DNA from: Phragmites australis
Lineage: Eukaryota > Streptophyta > Magnoliopsida > Poales > Poaceae
Length of the DNA stretch: 64,000 nt
Direction of reading: 5' to 3'
Assembly: GCF_958298935.1 (NCBI RefSeq)
Contig: NC_084928.1
Coordinates: 22,413,501-22,477,500 of the forward strand
Positions 45,900-55,764 of the stretch are shown here, piece by piece. The notes under the pieces are model-generated. The model saw only the letters and a program-made list of their open reading frames with translations, was not told the DNA's origin and did not search any database. The first letter of the stretch is position 1, and each line of letters begins with the position of its first letter. Position numbers and translations under genes: made by a program.

Positions 45900-47087
45900 A
45901 TGGCACCGACCGCTAGTAACACTTCCAGTTTTAATTTGCAATCGATTCTTGAAAAAGAGAAGCTTTCTGGAACAAACTTTATTGATTGGTATAGAAATCT
46001 GAGAATTGTTCTCAAACAAGAGAAAAAGGAATATGTTCTAGAGGTCCCCTATCCTGATGAACCAGCTGATAATGCTCCTGCCGCGGATCGGAGGGCTTAT
46101 GAGAAGCACACTAATGATTCACTGGATGTTAGCTGCCTCATGCTTGCCTGTATGTCCTCTGAGCTTCAGAAGCAATATGAGAACAGGGATGCCCATGATA
46201 TGATTGTGGGACTCCGAGGCATATTTGAGAACCAAGCTCGGGCCGAAAGGTACAACACCTCAAAGTCCTTGTTTGCGTGCAGGTTAACAGAAGGCAGTCC
46301 AGTCAGTCCTCATGTGATCAAAATGATTGGTTACATTGAGAGCCTGGAAAAACTTGGTTTTCCCCTTAGCCCTGAGTTGGCTACGGATGTAATTCTCCAG
46401 TCGCTCCCTGCGAGTTTCGAGCCGTTCATTTTGAACTTTCATATGAACAGCATGGAGAAAAGCATGGCTGAATTGCATGGGATGCTAAAAACTGCTGAGG
46501 AAAGTATTAAGAAGAGCTCTAGTCATGTGATGATGGTTCAAAAGGATAGCAAGAAGAGAAAGCGCAAGGGCAAGGCTAAAACTTCGGATGAGATCTCGAG
46601 TTCTAAGCCTAAACCTATTGGAAAGCCCAAGGCTAGCCCTGCCGCTTCTGACACTTGCCACCACTGCCATAAGACTGGTCATTGGTGGAGGAACTGCAAA
46701 TTGTACTTGGAAGAACTCAAAAGGAAGAAGGGAAATAAGACTTCCTCTTCAGGTATAAATGTTATTGAAATTAATCTTGCTACTCGTCCTGATGATTCAT
46801 GGGTATTTGATACCGGATCAATGATTCATACTTGCAAATCGTTGCAGGGACTGAAAAGGACTAGGAAGTGTGCAAGAGGCGAATGGGATGCTCGCGTCGG
46901 CAATGGTGCAAAAGTTGCTGCGTTGGCCGTTGGCGTTTACTCCTTATCGCTACCCTCAAGATTAGTTTTGGAATTAAATAATTGTTATTATTATCCTACC
47001 TTGGGCAAAAACATTATCTCTTCTTCATGTTTGGAAGAAGATGGTTATGAATTCATAATAAGAACAAGTGTTGTTCGATATTTTTGA
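45900..47087 (+). CDS. gag: C2 gag and protease (frameshifted end)
   Basis: A 395-residue frame. The capsid region opens SFNLQSILEKEKLSGTNF and has AHDMIVGLRGIFENQA and ASFEPFILNFHMNSM. CCHC zinc knuckle CHHCHKTGHWWRNC at 253-266 for RNA packaging. Copia protease active site FDTGS (Asp304). The last ~10 residues (after DGYEFII) are out of the natural frame: compared with C1, one A is missing from an A-run at about 47060-47062, so the frame ends at 47087 rather than running into integrase. The start ATG at 45900 is the one lost in C1 (ATA). Confidence 0.92.
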   Translation: MAPTASNTSSFNLQSILEKEKLSGTNFIDWYRNLRIVLKQEKKEYVLEVPYPDEPADNAPAADRRAYEKHTNDSLDVSCLMLACMSSELQKQYENRDAHDMIVGLRGIFENQARAERYNTSKSLFACRLTEGSPVSPHVIKMIGYIESLEKLGFPLSPELATDVILQSLPASFEPFILNFHMNSMEKSMAELHGMLKTAEESIKKSSSHVMMVQKDSKKRKRKGKAKTSDEISSSKPKPIGKPKASPAASDTCHHCHKTGHWWRNCKLYLEELKRKKGNKTSSSGINVIEINLATRPDDSWVFDTGSMIHTCKSLQGLKRTRKCARGEWDARVGNGAKVAALAVGVYSLSLPSRLVLELNNCYYYPTLGKNIISSSCLEEDGYEFIIRTSVVRYF

Positions 47088-49861
47088 ATGGAATGCTCTA
47101 TGGTAATTGTCCATTAGTAAATGGATTATATATATTGGATCTTGAGGATATAACTATTTATAACATTGATACAAAGAAGCCTCGGCTTGATGATTTGAAT
47201 CCCACTTTTGTTTGGCATTGTCGATTAGGTCATATAAATGAGAAGCGTATGCAGAAGCTCCATAAAGATGGTCTTCTACATTCATTTGATTTCGAATCAT
47301 TTGATACATGCGAGTCTTGTTTACTTGGCAAGATGACTAAGACGCCTTTCACTGGTCGAAGTGAGAGGACAAATGAATTATTGGCCCTAGTGCATACAGA
47401 TGTATGTGGACCGATGAGTTCTACTGCTAGAGGTGGTTTTCAGTATTTCATTACTTTCACCGATGACTTTAGTAGATATGGTTACATCTACCTAATGAGG
47501 CACAAGTCTGAATCCTTTGAAAAGTTCAAGGAGTTCCAGAATGAAGTACAAAATCATATAGGAAAGGCAATTAAATTTCTACGATCAGATCGTGGAGGTG
47601 AATATTTGAGCCATGAATTTGGTGATCATCTGAGGCAATGTGGAATTGTTCCACAATTGACTCCACCGGGTACGCCACAATGGAATGGGGTGTCCGAGCG
47701 GAGGAACCAAACTTTTTTAGACATGGTCCGGTCGATGATGAGCCAATCTAATCTTCCGTTGTCCTTCTGGGGATACGCTCTAGAAACTGCTGCTTTCACG
47801 TTAAACAGGGTTCCATCTAAGGCTATAGAGAGGACACCATATGAGATATGGACCGGGAAGCGTCCCGGATTGTCTTTCCTTAAGATATGGGGTTGTGAGG
47901 CTTATGTAAAATGTTTGTCGTCTGATAAGCTCACTCCCAAATCTGATAAATGCTTCTTTGTGGGGTATCCTAGGGAAACCAAAGGATATTATTTCTATAA
48001 CCGGGAAGAAGGCAAAGTATTTGTCGCCTGGAATGGTGTCTTTCTTGAGAAAGAGTTTCTCGCGAAGAGAGTTAGTGGGAGCACGGTGCAACTCGAAGAA
48101 ATTCGGGAACCACTTGAAAGTGTTTCACCTCCTATTGAACCACAACTCGGTATGCAAGATGTTGCAGAACCTGTTGTCGAGACACCAGCCCCACGTCGGT
48201 CGGAAAGGTTCAGTCGTGCACCCGAGCGGTTTATGTTCCTAACCACGGGGCAGCGCGACATATTATTGTTGGACAATGATGAACCTAAGACTTACTCGGA
48301 AGCAATGGTGGGACCAGACTCCGAAAAATGGCTTGGAGCCATGAGATCCGAGTTAGAATCCATGCGAGAAAACCAAGTTTGGAACTTGGTCGATCCACCT
48401 GATGGTGTGAAAACTATCGAGTGTAAATGGGTTTTTAAGAAAAAGATAGACGTTGATGGAAATGTTCACATCTTTAAGGCACGATTGGTGGCGAAAGGTT
48501 TCAGGCAAATTCAAGGTGTTGATTATGATGAAACGTTTTCGCCCGTCGCAATGCTAAAGTCTATTCGGATTCTCCTAGCAATTGCTGCATATTTCGACTA
48601 TGAGATATGGCAAATGGATGTCAAAACGGCTTTCCTTAATGGAAACCTAAGTGAGAATGTGTACATGACACAGCCTGAAGGTTTTGTCAATCCGAAAAAT
48701 GCTGGGAAGATTTGCAAGCTGCAAAAGTCCATCTATGGACTAAAGCAAGCTTCTCGGAGTTGGAATCTTCGTTTTGATGAAGTGATCAAAGGGTTTGGTT
48801 TCATCAAGAATGAAGAAGAGCCTTGTGTTTACAAAAGGACTAGTGGGAGCGCACTTGTGTTTCTGGTCTTATATGTGGATGACATATTATTGATCGGAAA
48901 TAATATTCCAATGCTCGATGCTGTCAAATCTTCATTGCAAAAGAGTTTTTCAATGAAAGATTTAGGAGAGGCAGCATACATATTGGGCATAAAGATCTAT
49001 AGAGATAGGTCGAAAAGACTAATCGGATTAAGCCAGAGCACGTACATTGACAAGGTATTGAATCGGTTCAATATGCAAGATTCCAAGAAAGGTTTCTTGC
49101 CAATGTCACATGGCATCACTCTCAGCAAGAATCAATGTCCTAAGACATCTGATGAGCTCGAGAGGATGAGTGCGATCCCGTATGCTTCTGCTATCGGGTC
49201 CATCATGTATGCTATGTTTTGTACACGCCCAGATGTCTCCTATGCTCTAAGTGTTACGAGCAGATATCAATCGAACCCAGGTGAATGTCACTGGGCTATA
49301 GTAAAGAGTATCCTCAAGTACATGAGAAGAACTAAGGATATGTTCCTAGTCTATGGAGGTGAGGAGGAGCTCGTTGTAAATGGTTACACCGATGCTAGCT
49401 TCCAAACCGACAAGGACGACTCGAGATCACAGTCTGGTTTTGTGTTCTGCCTCAATGGAGGTGCGGTGAGTTGGAAGAGTTCCAAGCAAGAAACGGTTGC
49501 TGATTCCACAACGGAGGCCGAGTATATCGCAGCTTCGGAAGCTGCAAAAGAGGCTGTTTGGATCAGAAAATTTGTTTCTGAGTTGGGTGTGGTCCCTAGT
49601 GCGTCCAGTCCAATGGACCTCTATTGTGACAATAGTGGTGCCATTGCACAAGCCAAGGAGCCTAGGTCGCACCAGAAGTCCAAGCACATACTTTGGCGCT
49701 ATCACCTCATTCGAGAGATTATTGATAGAGGTGATGTAAAGATATGCAAGGTGCACACGGATTCGAATATTGCTGATCCGTTGACGAAGCCTCTCCCACA
49801 GCCCAAGCATGAGGCACACTTGAGCTCTATGGGTATTAGATACTTGCGGGATAGACTCTAG
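47084..49861 (+). CDS. pol: C2 pol: integrase, RT, RNase H
   Basis: A 925-residue frame, offset from gag by the deletion; its first Met is internal, not a natural start. Pre-integrase HHCC: HCRLGH (45-50) and CESC (76-79). Integrase Asp106 (VHTDVCG), Asp169 (SDRGGEY), Glu205 (NGVSERRNQ). RT: DVKTAFLNG with Asp512, LYVDDILL with Asp599-Asp600. RNase H: YTDASF, STTEAEYIA and LYCDNSGA with the acidic residues, then the copia end block PLTKPLPQPKHEAH. No stop codon or obvious active-site loss. Once the junction frameshift is set aside, the enzyme set looks intact. Confidence 0.95.
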   Translation: MNGMLYGNCPLVNGLYILDLEDITIYNIDTKKPRLDDLNPTFVWHCRLGHINEKRMQKLHKDGLLHSFDFESFDTCESCLLGKMTKTPFTGRSERTNELLALVHTDVCGPMSSTARGGFQYFITFTDDFSRYGYIYLMRHKSESFEKFKEFQNEVQNHIGKAIKFLRSDRGGEYLSHEFGDHLRQCGIVPQLTPPGTPQWNGVSERRNQTFLDMVRSMMSQSNLPLSFWGYALETAAFTLNRVPSKAIERTPYEIWTGKRPGLSFLKIWGCEAYVKCLSSDKLTPKSDKCFFVGYPRETKGYYFYNREEGKVFVAWNGVFLEKEFLAKRVSGSTVQLEEIREPLESVSPPIEPQLGMQDVAEPVVETPAPRRSERFSRAPERFMFLTTGQRDILLLDNDEPKTYSEAMVGPDSEKWLGAMRSELESMRENQVWNLVDPPDGVKTIECKWVFKKKIDVDGNVHIFKARLVAKGFRQIQGVDYDETFSPVAMLKSIRILLAIAAYFDYEIWQMDVKTAFLNGNLSENVYMTQPEGFVNPKNAGKICKLQKSIYGLKQASRSWNLRFDEVIKGFGFIKNEEEPCVYKRTSGSALVFLVLYVDDILLIGNNIPMLDAVKSSLQKSFSMKDLGEAAYILGIKIYRDRSKRLIGLSQSTYIDKVLNRFNMQDSKKGFLPMSHGITLSKNQCPKTSDELERMSAIPYASAIGSIMYAMFCTRPDVSYALSVTSRYQSNPGECHWAIVKSILKYMRRTKDMFLVYGGEEELVVNGYTDASFQTDKDDSRSQSGFVFCLNGGAVSWKSSKQETVADSTTEAEYIAASEAAKEAVWIRKFVSELGVVPSASSPMDLYCDNSGAIAQAKEPRSHQKSKHILWRYHLIREIIDRGDVKICKVHTDSNIADPLTKPLPQPKHEAHLSSMGIRYLRDRL

Positions 49862-50775
49862 TGCATGTGAGAGAATGTGTTCTGTCTATGCTAATGTACT
49901 TTTGGATAATTGTTATCTGGTTCCATGAATAATTATCATTTACATTGATCAGCAAGTATGTGACTTGTTTGTGAAACTCTTTGTTTTTATGATGTTATTC
50001 TAAATAGTCCCTAATCTCATATCATTGTGTGGGACAATAATGATTTATAGATTAGCACATTTGACTGAATGATGATCATGTTTCACGGATCATAGATATG
50101 GAGATATCAAATCAGTAATGTGGACACATGTTAGAGAACATGATGTTGGATAGACCCACCCTGAGATACTGCTGGGATTGTTATTTTTAATGTGCCATCA
50201 GTTGTTATCTCAAATGGTGTACCTACAGAATCCTTTGACTTGAGATCATCATTGATTCCAGAATGTGTAGTAACACACTTAGGGGCTTCCAAACGCTATT
50301 CCGTAACTGGGTAGTTATAAAGGTTGCTTTCGGGTATGTTATGAAACATGTCGTGGGATGTGAGTGATCAAGATGGAATTTACCCCTCCTAAATAACGGG
50401 AGAGATATCTCTGGGCCCCTCGAGGTAGTTGGATTGGAAAGTGCATGGCCATGCCAATGTGATTAAAGAGTTAATCATGGTGAATCCACTACTTGATTGA
50501 GTGAATGGTCGGGCTATCACAAGGGTGGCACGAATCTCGCCTTGAGCTTGACTGGTATCGTGTGGTAAAGGGATTGGTGCATGAGTATATCAAGGTTCAG
50601 CCGATATGATCTTTGTGTGCATTCGGGAGTCAATATGTCCTGCTAGGTACCGCTATTGACTTGCAATTCGAAAAAGGGTTTCCGGATAGCGGCCGTTTAC
50701 ACATGAACCTAACGGGTCACACACTTAAGGGGATGGAATATAAAACTTGTACTGACTCTAGTGCAAGTGGGAGAT
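49862..50775 (+). other. C2 3' untranslated region
   Basis: About 0.9 kb between pol and the right LTR, ending in the purine-rich AAGTGGGAGAT tract that primes plus-strand synthesis. Its sequence is repeated, inverted, at 34936-35770. Confidence 0.85.
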
Positions 50776-51422
50776 TGTTGGTGATATGCCCTAGAGGCTA
50801 TCGAGTTTGCGGATTGGATCTGCTAATGGGCTTTAATATTGATTAAAGGACCATTAGGGTTTAGAGTCATAATGGGCTTTAATGTTGATTAAAGGCCCAT
50901 TAGCGTGCTCTATATAAGGATAGGCAGGGGCCAAGGCGCATTGAGTTTTTCCGAAAAAGAAACAGATCTTGCCACCAAAAACCCTGGCCGCCTCCTATTC
51001 CCGAACTCCCTTCGAAACCCTAGCCGGGCGCGCGGTGCTAGCACACCGGCGCACGGCGATTCCATCCTTGTACGTGTGGATACCGTAGAGGCGCTGCTAC
51101 TATTGCAGTGCTGATCTACTCGGGACGTACTCGCGAGTACTCGGAAGGTGCTCGGGACGTGCTCGGGACGAGGTTGACGATCGACTACTTGACGCGCACG
51201 ACGTTGGATTGGTCTGCTCCAACTCTTCTTCCGCTGCACTGCTCGTCAAGTGGTAACGATTCATGATCCCCTACTCGCATGGCTTCCTGGTTGAATGCGG
51301 TAGAGAAAATTTATTTTGTGCTAGCGTAGCCTACCCGCAACCCTTCACTACTCGCATGGCTTCCTGGTTGAATGCGGTAGAGAAAATTTTTTGTGCTAGC
51401 GTAGCCTACCCATAACCCAATA
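50776..51422 (+). mobile_element. C2 3' LTR with terminal duplication
   Basis: TGTTGGTGATATGCCC to ACCCAATA. TATA at about 50911. The last ~77 bp (from CTACTCGCATGGCTTCC) are present twice, starting 51271 and 51348; the left LTR has one copy. The outer terminal CA has become TA. Confidence 0.92.
51271..51422 (+). repeat. 77-bp tandem duplication at the C2 3' LTR end
   Basis: Units start at 51271 and 51348, each holding CTACTCGCATGGCTTCC, GGTAGAGAAAATTT and TGTGCTAGCGTAGCCTACCC. Between them the first copy ends CGCAACCCTTCA. Confidence 0.93.
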
Positions 51423-51427
51423 GCAAC

Positions 51428-53124
51428 ATGAAGGACAAACTGCTTCAAGTCACCTCTATTTAAACGTAGCCGTCAAGATTCGAAATGATGGCGTCGCCTC
51501 GGGCGTGTAGCGCATTCGGCGGAAGTCGAGACGTCATGACGGTGTTATGGCTTGTCTCATCTCTGTAAAGAGGGATGGCCGGTCATTATGACGCGTCAAA
51601 TCAAGGTTGCGTTCAAAACGAGCACGATGGGAGTGGGTTTTTTAATGCCCACCTACCCGGTGGATCGAGTTTACTCAGTAACCACATTGCAGTTAAAACC
51701 ATAATACTCGGGGGCTTGCACTCTCGAGTATTTAGTCGAGAATGGTGCATTGATGCTCATGCTCTTCTACTTATTCCGATGATCACATCGAGCATTGAGT
51801 CGGGAGCTACATCTTGCATTTTTTTATGCTTACGCTTTGCTCTCCACTCAATTGTTACATCGAGCGTAGAGCCGGGGAGTACATCAAGTTTTTCGATGCT
51901 TCTGCTTCGCTCTTCTTGTGGTTATAATATTAGTTGAAGAACCGGAAGCTATGTTGTACAATGTTAGTGTTTATGTTCCACTTTACACTCGAATTTCAGC
52001 CATTGAGCGAAAAAACAGGGGCCACACCAAGTATATATTGATGCATATTCTCTACTATCTGTCTTGATTATCACATCAAACAGAGAGTCGAGGGCTACAT
52101 CACATACTTTTGATGTTAGAGCTTTACTCTTCGTTCGACTCCGTCATCGAGTACATAGTCGAGAGCTATAACACTGCACGTCATCAATGGTACATGTATG
52201 TCCTTTTCTACTCTCTGATCGAGTAATTTCTTCCTCAACCATAGAGTCGGAGGCTACATCTCAATACCATATTTTTTTATATGTTTTTTGCAACATTTTA
52301 TCTGGCTCTACGTCGATCACATTGAATAGAACCAACGAAGGCATGTGTTGGGTCCATGATGGACAACTATACCTCAGGAGGTATAACGGCACAGAGATTG
52401 TCAGACATCTCATGCCTAACGGCCAAAAAGGCTCTGAAGTCCTAGTCTGTCTCGCGTGTGCTCTCTATCGAGTTCATGTTTGTATGTTGATTAAATGTGC
52501 AAGTTGATAAAATTTTCAGAAAATTCAATATGCTCTTTCCTTTTCTAGTTCTGTACTAGTCTTATCCTCATTATTATTGTCTTCTCGAGTATTCGAGGGC
52601 TGCACATCTAATGGCTTATCTATTTAACATTTCAGGTGTTGACAGATGCGTAGTCGTATGGTCTTGAGAATGATGACAATACGTACCTATCAGTTATTGC
52701 ATCTACTTATGCTAATCCTATTTCATCGAAAATGGAATAGCAGACAAAAGCATAATAGACTGGCAAAATGTAATATTGTTATAGGCATTCTCAAATCATA
52801 AAATATGTTTTAAAAGTATCCGAGCCAAATGGATCATCAGTGCGAGGGACTCCCCTCACTATCATCATTAGGCAGGCTGAGCCTTAACGACTCAACGAAG
52901 GCTGGGACCACTGGCTGAACACTTTGAACAAGCTTTGCGGCCTCCTTGCTAGTACAATTGAACCCGATTATCACCAGTGAGGTATCAAGTGCAGGATTGT
53001 AACTCTTGAGGATATCGAGCAATGTAGCGGTGCTTGGAGAGGCTGATTGGGTCATGCAATCGAGTATCTGCTCCTTCAGCTCTTGAAGAGCAAGAACCGC
53101 AGCATCCCGTTCAGTCTTCATGGT
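51428..53124 (+). other. T1 3' untranslated region (continued) with degenerate repeats
   Basis: Continues T1 after C2. Repeated motif GAGTCGGGAGCTACATC or variants (near 51798, 51870, 52088, 52155, 52243) with T-rich spacers and 'GCTTTGCTCT'. Known Tat 3' regions have such 'CTCGGGGGCTAC' units, so the assignment is moderately firm. T1's 3' LTR is not visible. Confidence 0.55.
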
Positions 53125-53127
53125 CAC
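52837..53127 (-). CDS. Antisense frame in T1 3' region, unknown
   Basis: A 97-codon minus-strand frame with a short Glu/Leu-rich heptad start (ERDAAVLALQELKEQ) and a hydrophobic middle. No family recognised. Its first codon is at 53127, two bases inside the CACTA terminus, so the true start may be upstream or the frame may be a fragment. It may belong to the antisense ORF of Tat elements, with 43614-43832 as another part. Confidence 0.35.
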   Translation of the reverse strand: MTMKTERDAAVLALQELKEQILDCMTQSASPSTATLLDILKSYNPALDTSLVIIGFNCTSKEAAKLVQSVQPVVPAFVESLRLSLPNDDSEGSPSH

Positions 53128-53420
53128 TGCTACATAAACCCCTATATATACTGGCCCATCACTGCCGGTTCCTAATGGGCCGGCAGTGATGGTGAATCAC
53201 TGCCGGTTCATAAGCCGCGCGGGAAAATACAGTTATCATGGCTTACGAACCGGCAGTGATAAGGGTATCACTGCCGGCTCTTGGCTTGAGCCGGTAGTGA
53301 TGCCCTACTCTATCTTCACTACCGATTTAATCCACCGACCTGTAGTGATAACAGGGCATCACTGCCACCTTGTTATATGAGCCGGCAATGATGTCTCAAC
53401 TATATAAAAGCCATCCTCTC
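53125..53420 (+). mobile_element. CACTA transposon 5' terminus and subterminal repeats
   Basis: CACTGCTACA at 53125 resembles a CACTA end (CACTACTACA). It is followed by at least eight inverted or direct copies of TCACTGCCGGTTC or GAACCGGCAGTGA within 260 bp. A three-base target copy would be GGT (53122-53124), but its partner is not found because the right end is gone. These repeats are transposase-binding sites in En/Spm-type elements. Confidence 0.82.
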
Positions 53421-53719
53421 CTTCCTCAAGCCTGAGCACACAACAGAGAGGAGCTCTGGTTGCTCAGTGGCGGCCATTTTTGGTCACCAAGTTCTTAGCG
53501 GCTTTAAAATTTTGAGAAATCCTCATGCCCTAGGTGTCCCAAGTTATGTAACTTCATCTCCAATCCATTTCTAGTTGAATTTTATTTGCTAAATTGCTCT
53601 AGATTTTGAAATGATGGAGATGCACCTATGGCTATGATGTTTTAAGACAATGTAGATGCAATTATATCTCATTTATTATATGGAAGCTTCAATTAGTGTC
53701 TTTATTATTGATTTACATT
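53421..53719 (+). other. CACTA leader, nothing else recognised
   Basis: Sequence between subterminal repeats and the AT-rich array; contains TATATAAAAG near 53401 that may start a transcript. Confidence 0.4.
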
Positions 53720-54150
53720 AGCTATAGGTTTGAGCATATTTATTTTTTTATTTTTAATGAATTAGAAAAATTAGTCATAAAATTAAGATATATAGCAAGC
53801 TTCAAATATATTTTTTATTTTTTAATTAATTTAGAAAGCTCCAATATAGAAACTTTAGGTATGAGCATATTTATTTTTTATTTATAATGAATTAGAAAAA
53901 TTAGCCATGATATTTAGGTATGTTGCAAGCTCCAATTATATTTTTATATTTTAATTAATTAGCATGCTCCTATATGAAAACTTTAGGTAGGAGTGTATTT
54001 ATTTTGATTTTTAATGAATTAGAAAATTTCTCCATGATATTTAGGTATGTAGCATGATCCGATTATATTTTTTTATATTTTATTTAATTAGCAAACTCCA
54101 ATATATATGCTTTATGTATGATTTTATTTATTTTTTATTTTTACTTAATT
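53720..54150 (+). repeat. ~127-bp AT-rich tandem repeat, about 3.5 copies
   Basis: Units around GAGCATATTTATTTTTTATT, AATGAATTAGAAAAATTAG and TTTAGGTATGTAGCAAGCTCC start near 53733, 53860, 53988 and 54118, progressively diverged. Confidence 0.85.
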
Positions 54151-54374
54151 AGTCCTACAAAAGGGTTGAATAATAAAGAAAATTTCTAGGGATAGCACCA
54201 ACAAATACTCATCAGAAGCATACGCGAAAGCATATAAAAGGCGGCTCCTCCAACCTAACCCAATTGCCGATAGGAGATGACGAGGTAATTTATTTATTGA
54301 TGATCGCAAAATCTTCTAGATGTTATGAATTTGGATTTACAATAATGATATCATTGTAGATGGACAAAAGATAG

Positions 54375-55197
54375 ATGTATGATGCGAGCCGTGTGAGCGC
54401 AGAGTACAAAAACGGCGTGGATTGTTTTCTGGTACAAGCCACGCGCGCACAAGTCAAATACACAGTCTCTTTACATGTGCTGTCCATGCGTCGATTGCGA
54501 GAACAAGAAGCACTTTTCCACCACCCAGCAGATACATTCCCACTTGATACCAAGGGGCTTTTATGCCTGGCTATACTTGTTGGACCGAGCATGGTGAAGC
54601 TGAGATCGTACAGGAAGGGCAATACATTGGCACAGAAGATGAAGACTTATGCACCAATATGCTGGCTGACGAATACACCGATATGCCGCCTGCTGGAGAT
54701 ATGTTCGTCGATGATGATCTAAAGGAGATGTTGGCCGACGCCGATGCCGATGATCTAGAGAAAATGTTGCGCGATGGGGAGGGAAACTTCACCAATGAAA
54801 GATGGTTTCAAAAGTTCCAGTGTATGGTAGAGGACTCTTAAACACCGTTGTTCCTAGGCTGCGAGAAGGAGCACACATAGTTGCATACCGTGCTTTCATT
54901 GCTACAATTGAAGGCAAACAACGGGTGGTTTGATACAAGCTTCACAGAGTTGTTACTGTTCTTGCAGAAATTACTTCCAAAGGGAAATATGTTTCCAGAA
55001 AACACGTGCCAGGCCAAGCTGGTTGTGTGCCCATTGGGGTTGGAAGTGCAGAAAATACATGCTTGTCCAAATGATTGCATGTTGTATCACAGAGAGTATG
55101 CAGACTTGGAAGCATGTCTCATCTATGGTGCATCACGGTACAAGCATGACCATGATGATATCGATGGTGAAGGAAAGAATAAAAGGCCCCCCGCTCG
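54375..55197 (+). pseudogene. CACTA TNP2-type transposase, N-terminal part only
   Basis: N-terminal MYDASRVSAEYKNGV (54375-54420), then after a frame change the zinc-finger-end block MPGYTCWTEHGE (54563), an acidic stretch, FQKLLPKGNMFPENTCQAK-like reading (54955-55015; FLQKLLPKGN) and CPLGLEVQKIHACPNDCMLYHREY with CGASRYK-like YGASRYK (55030-55145). This is the conserved first third of En/Spm-type TNP2. The catalytic DDE core is absent: the frame ends at about 55197 where an unrelated gypsy fragment starts. Stops at 54839 and 54878. Confidence 0.88.
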
Positions 55198-55764
55198 TAT
55201 AGGTTTCACTTCTGAACTGGCTACCATTGTCTGTAAGTATTCGATGCGGGATGCCTTGTTGAGTAATTATGGTCCTCATGAACTTTTTATCCACTTCTTT
55301 AGTATCTTTCCTACAGGTTCGGCCTTGATCCACTTAATGAACGTGTTGATAGCCACGAATAGAAACTTATAACCACCTTGGGCCCCTAGGAATAATCCCA
55401 TGAGATCCAAGCCCCAAATAGAGAAAGGCCAATAAAGATGAATTGTTTGCAGATCTTGAGCTAGTGTAGTGGTCTGCCTTCCCAAAAAATAGCAGCTCTC
55501 GTACTTTTTAACCAGCTCACAAGTATCCTGGTAAGACGCATGATTACCACATTTGCCTCCATGGATATCGAGCAATATTTTATTACCCTCTTTCTGAGTG
55601 ATGCACTTCATCAAAATTCTGTTACTCCCCTTTCAATAAAGCTTGTTGTCTACCAAAGAGTATAGCTTGAACTTACGAACAATTTTCTCTACAGATACAT
55701 CATCGTCAGGGATCTCTTGATCTTTGACATTGGCTCAGATCGTCAGGGATAGCTCGATTCGTTG
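55198..55764 (-). pseudogene. T2 (Tat gypsy) integrase fragment
   Basis: Minus-strand frames 55614-55276 and 55333-55198: ILLDIHGGKCGNHASY, ESC zinc part, WGLDLMGLFLGAQGGYKFLFVAI, IPHRILTDNGSQFRSETY. Same family as T1 integrase; here the TDNGS Asp is kept. It breaks at about 55197 (into CACTA) and at about 55764 (into the R3 LTR). A YESC/Phe change alters the zinc-binding CxxC. Confidence 0.87.

Larger units (their letters stand above)
43890..51422 (+). mobile_element. Copia C2 (Angela/Tork-like), near complete
   Basis: A 7.5-kb plus-strand element with GCAAC duplicated at 43885-43889 and 51423-51427. LTRs are 689 bp (left) and 647 bp (right). All copia parts are present in the order gag, protease, integrase, RT, RNase H. 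It has one single-base deletion inside the coding frame. It is the best-preserved copia here and inserted after T1 had landed. The family is assigned from the LTR start TGTTGGTGATATGCCCTAGA and the gag sequence. Confidence 0.95.
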
